5,004 nt of DNA from Paracoccaceae bacterium (lineage in GTDB: Bacteria; Pseudomonadota; Alphaproteobacteria; Rhodobacterales; Rhodobacteraceae): the NCBI GenBank assembly GCA_027080755.1, contig JALWQC010000300.1:1-5004 (forward strand), written 5' to 3'. The position numbers were made by a program, and so were the translations under genes. Under the pieces are notes generated by a model. The model searched no databases, had not been told where the DNA came from, and saw only the letters and a list, made by a program, of their open reading frames with translations. This document shows, piece after piece, positions 1 through 5,004 of the stretch (positions are counted from its first letter, which is position 1; each line of letters begins with the position of its first letter).

Positions 1-283
1 GGTTCAGAACCAGCCCACAACGGCGGATTCCGTCCTCGCCGATCACCTCGTCAAGACGCAGGATTTCCTGGCGCGCCAGAATTAACCCCTTGATAACCCA
101 GTAAAGAGAGCCCCCCGCCAGCAGTTCGGCCTCGCGGCGGGGCCACATGCGGGTGACATGGCGTTGCAGCGGCTCCTGTCCGGCCGCAATCTGCCCCGCC
201 GCCCGCCGTTTCTGGAAATCCGCCAGATGGCTGACAGAATCCACCCCGACGCACAGCTTCACCAGATTCAGTTCACCGTCCAT
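1..283 (-). CDS. DUF1489 family protein, 3' end cut by window edge
   Basis: Reading the minus strand from the ATG at 283-281 gives 94 codons without a stop before the left edge, so the C-terminal part is missing. The protein starts MDGELNLVKLCVGVDS. It continues with recognisable blocks: HVTRMWPRR (residues 42-50), a GGSLYWVIKG stretch (57-66) and GEDGIRRCGLVL (82-93). These match the pattern I know for DUF1489 (COG5458), a conserved alphaproteobacterial family of about 140 residues with no established function. No signal peptide or membrane segment is visible. The gene diverges from nrdJ, with 130 bp between the start codons. No strong Shine-Dalgarno sequence precedes the ATG. A candidate NrdR box overlaps this start codon, so the gene could be affected by nrdJ regulation. 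Family assignment is from memory of the motifs; function is unknown. Confidence 0.85.
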   Translation of the reverse strand, partial: MDGELNLVKLCVGVDSVSHLADFQKRRAAGQIAAGQEPLQRHVTRMWPRREAELLAGGSLYWVIKGLILARQEILRLDEVIGEDGIRRCGLVLN

Positions 284-323
284 ATTTTGTGTCTTGGTCA
301 CGACTACCCACCATATCTACAAA
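277..323 (+). promoter_or_regulatory. Tandem NrdR-box-like operators in the nrdJ/DUF1489 intergenic region
   Basis: Two sites resemble the NrdR consensus acaCwAtATaTwGtgt. Site 1 (277-292) has the core CCATATTTTGTGT and matches 11 of the last 13 consensus positions. Site 2 (308-323) has CCATATCTAC and is weaker. Both share CCATATNT, and their centres are exactly 31 bp apart, about three helical turns. Such spacing is typical of paired NrdR boxes upstream of ribonucleotide reductase genes. A weak promoter-like pair (TTGGTC at 294-299, TACAAA at 318-323, 18-bp spacer) lies across them, which would fit repression of nrdJ. Site 1 covers the start codon of the divergent DUF1489 gene. The assignment is inferred from sequence and context. 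Confidence 0.5.
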
Positions 324-413
324 AAAATCCGTCCGCGGCAAGATTGCCATATTGACCTGATACCCCCCCGAAGCGTAGCTTGGCAACCCATCCAACGTGC
401 CGGAGATTCCCCC

Positions 414-2693
414 ATGACCGCCTTTGCCGCCCCGATTTCCGAATCCATCTGGGATATGAAATACCGTTTCAAGACCGCCGGCGGCACCCCCGTTGACGAA
501 ACGGTAGAGGACAGCTGGCGCCGCGTGGCCCGTTCCCTTGCCGCGGTCGAGGAAAACCCCGCCGAATGGGAAGAAAAATTCTATACCGCGCTGGAGGATT
601 TCAAATTCCTGCCCGCCGGCCGGATCCTTGCAGGTGCCGGCACGGAACGCACAGTCACCCTGTTCAACTGTTTCGTCATGGGCACGATTCCCGACACGAT
701 GGCCGGCATTTTCGACGGGTTGAAAGAGGCCGCGTTAACCATGCAGCAGGGCGGCGGCATCGGCTATGACTTTTCCACCCTGCGCCCCAAAGGCGCCGCG
801 GTAGAGGGCGTGGGCGCCGATGCCTCCGGCCCGCTGTCCTTCATGGATGTCTGGGATGCCATGTGCCGCACCATTATGTCCGCCGGTTCGCGCCGCGGCG
901 CCATGATGGCCACCATGCGTGTCGATCACCCCGATATCGAGGATTTCATCACCGCCAAGCGCGACGCCGCCCGCCTGCGCATGTTCAACCTGTCCGTCCT
1001 GATCACCGATCCGTTCATGGATGCGGTCAAGGCGGACAAGCCGTGGGATCTGGTGTTCGGCGGCAAGGTCTACCACACCGTTCAGGCGCGGGATCTGTGG
1101 AACAAAATCATGCGCTCCACCTATGATTTCGCCGAGCCGGGGGTGATTTTCATCGACCGGATCAACGAAAAAAACAACCTGAACTATATCGAAACCATCG
1201 CCGCCACCAACCCCTGTGGCGAACAGCCGTTGCCGCCCTACGGGGCCTGTTTGCTGGGCTCTGTCAACCTGGCGCGACTGGTGGATGCCCCGTTCGAGGA
1301 AGGCGCCACACTGAATATCGAGCGCCTGAACGATCTGGTCGCAACGGCGGTGCGGATGATGGACAACGTTGTCGATGCCTCGCGTTTTCCGCTGCCGCAG
1401 CAGGAACAGGAAGCCAAGGCCAAGCGCCGCATCGGGCTGGGCGTTACCGGCCTTGCCGACGCGCTGCTGATGCTGGGGCTGAAATACGGCACGGAAGAAG
1501 CCGCCGCACAAACGGGGGAATGGTTGCGGGCGATTGCGCAGGCCAGCTATCGCACCTCGGCGCTTCTGGCGCAGGAAAAGGGGGCCTTTCCCCTGTTCGA
1601 GGCCGCGCCCTATCTGGCCGGCGACATGATGGGCAAAATGGATGACGAGACCCGCGCGCTGGTTGCCGAACACGGTATCCGCAACGCTTTGTTAACCTCG
1701 ATTGCGCCCACCGGCACCATCAGCCTTTATGCCGGCAACGTTTCCAGCGGGATCGAGCCGGTGTTCGCCTATGCCTACACCCGCAAGGTGCTGCAGCCGG
1801 ACGGCTCGCGTACCGAGGAAGAGGTGGTGGACTACGCCGTCAAACTGTTCCGCGAGAAATTCGGCGATGCGGAGCTGCCGGACCATTTCGTCAACGCCCA
1901 GACGCTGGCCCCGCTGGATCATGTGCGCATGCAGGCGGCGGCGCAGGAATGGGTCGATTCCAGCATCTCCAAAACCATCAACTGCCCCGAGGATATCTCT
2001 TTCGACGATTTCCAGCAGGTCTATATGGAGGCCTGGGACAGCGGCTGCAAAGGCTGCACCACCTACCGCCCGAACGAGATCACCGGATCGGTTCTGACCG
2101 TCACCGAAAAGGTCGAAGCAAAGCCCGAGGACGAAGCCCCCAACCACCCCGGCGACGTCGTTTATCTGTCCGAACCCCTGGACCGCCCCGAAAATCTGCA
2201 GGGCCAGACCTATAAAATCAAATGGCCGGAATCCGAACACGCGATCTATATCACCATCAACGACGTCATCATCGCCGGCAACCGCCGCCCGTTCGAGGTG
2301 TTCATAAATTCCAAAAACATGGAACATTTCGCCTGGACCGTGGCGCTGACCCGCATGATCTCGGCCGTGTTCCGGCGCGGGGGCGATGTCTCCTTTGTGG
2401 TAGAGGAACTGAAAGCCGTGTTCGATCCGCGCGGCGGGGCATGGGTGCAGGGGAAATACATCCCCTCTATTCTGGCGGCCATCGGCGGGGTGATCGAACG
2501 CCACATGATCGACACCGGTTTTCTGGCCGGCGAGGGCATGGCCCTGAAGTCCGACCCGCACCCCGTGGCCGAGGCCGTCGCCGTCGGCGAAAAACCCCGC
2601 GGCCCCGCCTGCCCCTCCTGCGGCCAATACACCATGAACATGGTCGAAGGCTGTATGACCTGCACCTCTTGCGGGCATAGCAAATGCGGCTGA
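414..2693 (+). CDS. nrdJ: Adenosylcobalamin-dependent (class II) ribonucleoside-diphosphate reductase
   Basis: The 759-aa protein reduces ribonucleotides to deoxyribonucleotides in the cytoplasm, using a thiyl radical made with adenosylcobalamin. The family hallmarks are visible in order. C86 in LFNCFV is the first redox cysteine. NPCGE at 266-270 holds the presumed thiyl-radical C268 with its N and E partners. C279 in GACLLGSVNL is the second redox cysteine. The phosphate-binding loop PTGTIS is at 432-437. A TSCPD-type domain lies at about 580-700. The tail at 733-759 is cysteine-rich (CPSC, then CMTCTSCGHSKCG) and is expected to bind metal and regenerate the active site. No N-terminal ATP-cone and no intein are seen. 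The ATG at 414 is chosen because GGAG at 402-405 lies 8 nt upstream. The open frame reaches back to 147, but that part runs antisense through the DUF1489 start. No oxygen-dependent partner subunit is needed. The tandem NrdR boxes upstream suggest regulation by NrdR. Confidence 0.97.
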   Translation: MTAFAAPISESIWDMKYRFKTAGGTPVDETVEDSWRRVARSLAAVEENPAEWEEKFYTALEDFKFLPAGRILAGAGTERTVTLFNCFVMGTIPDTMAGIFDGLKEAALTMQQGGGIGYDFSTLRPKGAAVEGVGADASGPLSFMDVWDAMCRTIMSAGSRRGAMMATMRVDHPDIEDFITAKRDAARLRMFNLSVLITDPFMDAVKADKPWDLVFGGKVYHTVQARDLWNKIMRSTYDFAEPGVIFIDRINEKNNLNYIETIAATNPCGEQPLPPYGACLLGSVNLARLVDAPFEEGATLNIERLNDLVATAVRMMDNVVDASRFPLPQQEQEAKAKRRIGLGVTGLADALLMLGLKYGTEEAAAQTGEWLRAIAQASYRTSALLAQEKGAFPLFEAAPYLAGDMMGKMDDETRALVAEHGIRNALLTSIAPTGTISLYAGNVSSGIEPVFAYAYTRKVLQPDGSRTEEEVVDYAVKLFREKFGDAELPDHFVNAQTLAPLDHVRMQAAAQEWVDSSISKTINCPEDISFDDFQQVYMEAWDSGCKGCTTYRPNEITGSVLTVTEKVEAKPEDEAPNHPGDVVYLSEPLDRPENLQGQTYKIKWPESEHAIYITINDVIIAGNRRPFEVFINSKNMEHFAWTVALTRMISAVFRRGGDVSFVVEELKAVFDPRGGAWVQGKYIPSILAAIGGVIERHMIDTGFLAGEGMALKSDPHPVAEAVAVGEKPRGPACPSCGQYTMNMVEGCMTCTSCGHSKCG

Positions 2694-2699
2694 CGGGAT

Positions 2700-3350
2700 T
2701 CACCCGCCAATTGTGAGCTTGCGAAGCTGCTCCTCATAATAGGTGATGGTTTTGTTTACGGATTGCAGGTCTTTTGACAAGATATCATAATCTGGGAATA
2801 GTTTCTGGATTTCTTGTGGTGATTTCCCGCTATTATTTTCGTCTCTAAGGGCCGTATCATACCAATGCCTAAATCTAGCTTGCCACATAGTAAGGTGAGG
2901 CCGTATTCCTTTGTTTAGAACGCTTGTCAAAAGGGAAACAATTTTCTTTGTATCGCTATTTTTAAGCTTCGCCGCCGGGATGGTTTTAATCAATTCGCGG
3001 GTCACGCCGAAGAAAGAGTACCAAGAATCGTAAATTTCAACAATTACATCCTGTTCAAGATCTATAGGAATTCCCAATTTTCGCGTAGCGAGTTCAACCC
3101 ATATTGAATAAGCAATTTGGAAATCGGAATTATTCACTTCATAGATCAGTGTTCCGCTTCCAAAACCGATCTGGGCAGAATTTAATTCCAACTTAGAATT
3201 GCTTTGGAAAAAGTCGAATCTCCACGCCACGATCACAACTATAATTACGGCAGCAATCAATAAGGCCCATGGGCTTGCATGAATGTTAACATTGAAATTA
3301 TCGGACATAACAATCGAGAAAACGTCTTCGTTTTTTGCAGCTATACCCAT
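2700..3350 (-). CDS. Single-pass membrane protein, putative effector partner of the TIR-like protein
   Basis: I do not recognise a named domain in this 216-aa protein. Residues 26-43 (SPWALLIAAVIIVVIVAW) form one clear transmembrane helix, followed by R44. The short N-terminus has little positive charge, so N-out/C-in is the likely topology, with about 170 cytoplasmic residues. The soluble part is mixed: a beta-like start (about 54-72, GFGSGTLIYEV), helical stretches (about 77-165, including WVELATRKLGIP and RPHLTMWQARFRHWY), and a possible coiled coil at 191-212. No protease, nuclease, macro or NADase motif is apparent. The frame is open from a TTG at 3362. I prefer the ATG at 3350, 2 nt after the TAA of the upstream gene (TAAGCATG), which implies translational coupling; ATG 3308 is possible. 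None of these starts has a good Shine-Dalgarno sequence. Its stop lies 6 bp from the nrdJ stop in convergent orientation. An effector role is inferred only from pairing with the TIR gene. Confidence 0.72.
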   Translation of the reverse strand: MGIAAKNEDVFSIVMSDNFNVNIHASPWALLIAAVIIVVIVAWRFDFFQSNSKLELNSAQIGFGSGTLIYEVNNSDFQIAYSIWVELATRKLGIPIDLEQDVIVEIYDSWYSFFGVTRELIKTIPAAKLKNSDTKKIVSLLTSVLNKGIRPHLTMWQARFRHWYDTALRDENNSGKSPQEIQKLFPDYDILSKDLQSVNKTITYYEEQLRKLTIGG

Positions 3351-3352
3351 GC

Positions 3353-3895
3353 TTATTGCCAATGGTCGCCCGAACGGTTTTTGCTGAACATAGGACGGCT
3401 ATTGTCCGGGAGTATTTTTTTGCGTCTCAGAAAGGCTTCGTGAATCCAGCTTTGCACATCATATGGATTGTTACTCCAGTTGTATATCTTCGCAAACCCG
3501 TTTTCAGTGTTGTCGTACAAGCGTGGCGGGATCGTGTGGGGATCATACCTTGATTTATCTATTCGTGGGTAAGTTGGCAAAATTATCCCAATTAGCCCTG
3601 TCCTTGAATTTAACTGTGTATCCCGAAGGCTGGATGATATTTCCCAATCAACATACTTCCTCTGCCATGTTTTGGAACCGATCAATACAACAGCCACTGT
3701 GGCATCTCTGATAAAGTTATCGCGTATTAACTGTCTTGTATAATCCGTGCTGTTATTCGGGTCTATATCACCGTCGGAAACGGCTTTGGTTTCAAGGATA
3801 TCATAGGCGTTATGAAAAAGCCTTTCAAATTCATTTTTGTAGGTTTCGTCATTTTCGTGATGGTAACTTATAAATACGTTATGTCTTTGCGTCAT
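3353..3895 (-). CDS. TIR-like domain protein (DUF1863 / Thoeris ThsB-like)
   Basis: This 180-aa protein is essentially one TIR-like fold. It opens with HNVFISYHHEND (residues 5-16), the first strand and loop typical of the MTH538/DUF1863 TIR-like family, which includes ThsB of Thoeris anti-phage systems. SDGDID follows at 40-45. A hydrophobic strand, VAVVLIGSKTW (67-77), leads into RKYVDWEI (79-86), where E85 is the best candidate for the catalytic glutamate. Another strand, GLIGIILPTY, is at 100-109. The basic tail (156-175) shows no extra domain. In Thoeris such proteins make NAD-derived cyclic nucleotide signals on infection; that activity is inferred here. The ATG at 3895 is chosen because AAGGA (minus strand, 3906-3902) sits 6 nt upstream and the family motif starts at once. 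ATG 3901 would add two residues, and the frame stays open to 4045. It is the first gene of a two-gene operon in AT-rich DNA. Confidence 0.87.
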   Translation of the reverse strand: MTQRHNVFISYHHENDETYKNEFERLFHNAYDILETKAVSDGDIDPNNSTDYTRQLIRDNFIRDATVAVVLIGSKTWQRKYVDWEISSSLRDTQLNSRTGLIGIILPTYPRIDKSRYDPHTIPPRLYDNTENGFAKIYNWSNNPYDVQSWIHEAFLRRKKILPDNSRPMFSKNRSGDHWQ

Positions 3896-3955
3896 AGCCA
3901 TTCCTTGTAAAGATATCTCTCCTTTTTGGAGAATTACGGGCATAGGGTAATACCC
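3896..3955 (-). promoter_or_regulatory. Leader of the TIR/membrane-protein operon with small palindromes
   Basis: On the minus strand the leader contains the AAGGA ribosome binding site (3906-3902). Just upstream are an 8-bp palindrome AGATATCT (3911-3918), a five-base-pair hairpin TCTCC/GGAGA with a 5-nt loop (3918-3932), and the near-perfect palindrome GGGTAATACCC (3945-3955). They could be operator sites or an RNA fold near the start codon. No convincing -35/-10 pair was found. A TATACA at about 4020-4025 (minus strand) is a possible -10 without a clear -35. All of this is suggestive only. Confidence 0.3.
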
Positions 3956-4062
3956 ATAGGCGTTTCGTTCAAGAAAATATTTATGATTTCCGCCCGCTTC
4001 ACCCTTTCTTAACCAATACCCTGTATAACCCCTTTTGCCGGGCAAGGCTTTGACACAGCCAT

Positions 4063-4326
4063 AGGGCGTAGATCTATAAATCCCGCGTCGCCAGCGCGAT
4101 CCTCGCGAAATATCAATGGATTGGGGCGCGCCGCACAGGGTGGCCCCCTTTGCCAGAGGCCCGAGCCATTGAGATGAAGCGAGGGTCGCGCCCTTCGGGT
4201 TTGGCAGATTTCCGCCCCGAGTGCGTTGCAGGTCCTGGAAATAGCCCCACTATTCCGGCGGCCCTGCGCCTGCTCGGGACGAAAATCTGCCAAACTGGCG
4301 GCGCGGGGTTTATAGATCTACGCCCT
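4063..4326. repeat. 264-bp hairpin-forming repeat element, copy 1
   Basis: The ends, 4063-4094 and 4295-4326, are complementary over 32 positions: 30 Watson-Crick pairs plus two T/G pairs (4081 with 4308, 4088 with 4301). A second inverted repeat lies inside (4199-4221 with 4273-4295, 21 of 23 paired). Around the centre, GCAGG/CCTGC (4228-4232 with 4263-4267) encloses an ATAG/CTAT hairpin with loop CCCCA (4245-4249). GGGGC/GCCCC (4123-4127 with 4143-4147) may pair as well. The element aligns without gaps to copy 2, offset by 404 bp. No transposase gene or target-site duplication is seen. It could be a MITE-like non-autonomous element or a structured RNA. It lies upstream of the TIR operon and could supply its promoter. 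Confidence 0.85.
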
Positions 4327-4327
4327 T

Positions 4328-4452
4328 GGGACTATCGCGCCGGGCGAAATGTAACCATACCTGCTTTGACAAACCGTTCGACTTCGGGGCGTCTCGTAGC
4401 GACAGACCATCCCGATGCACGGCGTCGGACAGCCACGGCGCGATAGTTTCCC
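4328..4452. repeat. 125-bp inverted-repeat unit between the two 264-bp elements
   Basis: ACTATCGCGCCG at 4331-4342 is repeated exactly in inverted orientation at 4436-4447. Flanking GGG (4328-4330) and CCC (4450-4452) extend the match past a 2-nt bulge. The interior (4343-4435) shows no convincing gene. This almost fills the 140-bp gap between the two elements. It could be a third small palindromic element or remnant host sequence carrying its own stem. Its similarity to the neighbouring elements is not obvious beyond the inverted-repeat design. Confidence 0.55.
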
Positions 4453-4466
4453 GTTTGCCGCAGACT

Positions 4467-4730
4467 AGGGTCAGCCCCCCTTAATCCGACGTCACCGGCG
4501 CCCAATCCGCGAAATATCGGCGGTTCGGGGCGCGCCGTACAGGGTGGCCCCCTTTGTAAGCGTCCCGTGCCGTTGAGATGAAGCGGATCGGGCGCCCGAA
4601 GGGTTTGGCGGGTTTTTCGCCTGACGGCTTCGCAATCCCTTGAAATAGCCCCGCTATTCCTGCGGGATCGCTCATGGTCAGACAAAAAACCTGCCAAACC
4701 GGTGACGTCGGATTAAGGGGGGCTGACCCT
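4467..4730. repeat. 264-bp hairpin-forming repeat element, copy 2
   Basis: The ends, 4467-4498 and 4699-4730, are perfectly complementary over 32 bp. Like copy 1 it begins AGGG and ends CCCT, is exactly 264 bp long, and has the same orientation. By hand count about 177 of 264 positions match copy 1 with no gaps (about 67%). Near-identical blocks are 4526-4556, 4575-4584, 4642-4660 and 4691-4698. The inner stem (4603-4625 with 4677-4699) pairs at 20 positions plus one G/T. The central hairpin ATCCC/GGGAT (4635-4639 with 4664-4668) encloses AATAG/CTATT. The element ends 6 bp before the stop codon of the ATP-grasp gene. Confidence 0.87.
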
Positions 4731-4736
4731 GGACCC

Positions 4737-5004
4737 CTATATGGTCCCCTCCAGGTCATCGGCCGACCTTTCCGAGCTTTCCCCACCCACGGCGCGGTTT
4801 TTTCCGATCGCCGTATCAGGTGTGCCGGAAACCCCGCCAGCCGCCCTGTAACGGGCCCGCGCCTGCGCAATCCGGGCCTTTCGCAATTGCAGATATTTTT
4901 GGTAGTCCCGCGTGTCGTATCCGGGGGCATAGCGGGCGGCTGCGGCGGTGAAGTTCGTCAGCTCGCCAAAATAGAGGCGCCCCTCGTGCAGGTATAGATC
5001 CAGC
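4737..5004 (-). CDS. C-terminal end of a probable TupA-like ATP-grasp protein, 5' end cut by window edge
   Basis: The minus-strand frame enters at the right edge and runs 88 residues to a TAG at 4739-4737. The visible part begins LDLYLHEGRLYFGELTNF, which resembles the last strand pair of ATP-grasp proteins of the TupA-like family (PF14305). There a DxY, FGE(L/I)T segment supplies metal and nucleotide contacts, here E14 and N17. Next comes a short GYDTRDYQKYLQLRK segment comparable to the family's closing helix. The last 45 or so residues are rich in A, R, G and S and look disordered. Members of the family are linked to polysaccharide or peptide-modified surface polymers. With most of the protein outside the window the substrate cannot be inferred. 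GC content and codon use match the core genome. The repeat element begins right after the stop codon, and no separate terminator was found. Confidence 0.6.
   Translation of the reverse strand, partial: LDLYLHEGRLYFGELTNFTAAAARYAPGYDTRDYQKYLQLRKARIAQARARYRAAGGVSGTPDTAIGKNRAVGGESSERSADDLEGTI

Larger units (their letters stand above)
2694..4040. other. AT-rich, apparently horizontally acquired segment
   Basis: Sample lines counted by hand give 37-42% GC here (for example 2761-2820, 3181-3240 and 3601-3660), against 60-70% in nrdJ. The change is abrupt directly after the nrdJ stop codon. On the right it fades at about 4030, just before the first 264-bp element. The segment holds only the TIR-like and membrane-protein genes plus their leader. 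No integrase, transposase, tRNA or clear flanking direct repeat was found, so the mode of entry is unknown. The right boundary is approximate. Confidence 0.75.

Noticed and set aside
147..413. 89-codon upstream extension of the nrdJ reading frame
   Set aside because: It runs antisense through the DUF1489 gene, does not resemble reductase sequence, and the ATG at 414 has a well-placed GGAG and the family-like N-terminus.
284..413. Cobalamin riboswitch upstream of nrdJ
   Set aside because: The intergenic space is short and no B12-box-like motif or multi-stem fold was seen.
735..2678. Long minus-strand open frames (735-1673 and 1692-2678)
   Set aside because: They lie entirely opposite nrdJ and arise from its GC-rich codon pattern; their translations are low-complexity G/H/A/R-rich with no domain.
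2694..2706. Hairpin CGGG/CCCG after nrdJ as a rho-independent terminator
   Set aside because: The stem is only 4 bp and no T-run follows on either strand.
3896..4045. N-terminal extension of the TIR-like protein to 4045
   Set aside because: The extra 50 residues precede the canonical first TIR strand, look unlike a domain, and bypass the AAGGA site 6 nt before the ATG at 3895.
4009..4697. Two similar minus-strand open frames (4009-4293, 4332-4697) with shared peptides such as RRNSGAISR
   Set aside because: The similarity is explained by the two repeat elements. In the most conserved blocks the few differences fall mostly at first codon positions rather than third, so there is no sign of coding selection.
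4055..4738. Target-site duplications at the ends of the 264-bp elements
   Set aside because: The bases flanking each copy (ending CCAT and starting TGGG; ending GACT and starting GGAC) do not match each other.
4674..4997. Plus-strand open frames at 4150-4446 and 4674-4997
   Set aside because: They cross repeat elements or run opposite the ATP-grasp gene and show no recognisable domain.

Overview
The window looks like an alphaproteobacterial chromosome, most likely Rhodobacteraceae-like. It carries a GC-rich class II (B12-dependent) ribonucleotide reductase gene next to a DUF1489 gene, a family known mainly from alphaproteobacteria. Hand counts of sample lines give about 60-70% GC in the core genes and about 37-42% GC in the segment from roughly 2700 to 4030. 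No taxonomic search was possible.

Layout: (1) 1-283, minus strand, 5' part of a DUF1489-family gene that runs off the left edge. (2) 284-413, a short divergent promoter region with two NrdR-box-like sites 31 bp apart. (3) 414-2693, plus strand, complete nrdJ (759 aa). (4) About 2694-4040, an AT-rich, apparently acquired segment with two tightly coupled minus-strand genes: a 180-aa TIR-like (DUF1863/Thoeris ThsB-like) protein, then a 216-aa protein with one N-terminal membrane helix and no recognised enzymatic domain. (5) 4046-4736, no protein gene. This stretch holds two same-orientation, gaplessly alignable 264-bp elements (4063-4326 and 4467-4730), each bounded by 32-bp complementary ends, and a third inverted-repeat unit (4328-4452) between them. 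(6) 4737-5004, minus strand, the C-terminal end of a probable TupA-like ATP-grasp protein that runs off the right edge.

How the genes may work together: nrdJ makes deoxyribonucleotides and is probably repressed by NrdR through the tandem boxes. The TIR/membrane pair has the form of a two-gene immune module. By analogy with Thoeris, the TIR protein would sense infection and consume NAD or make a nucleotide signal, and the membrane protein would be the effector. The partner is not the SIR2-SLOG, macro-domain or caspase-like effector of described Thoeris types, as far as can be read by eye, so this is the best candidate for an undescribed system here. The second notable object is the pair of 264-bp elements. 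Their arms have diverged in sequence but stay self-complementary, with many paired substitutions, which suggests selection or mechanistic copying that preserves a hairpin.
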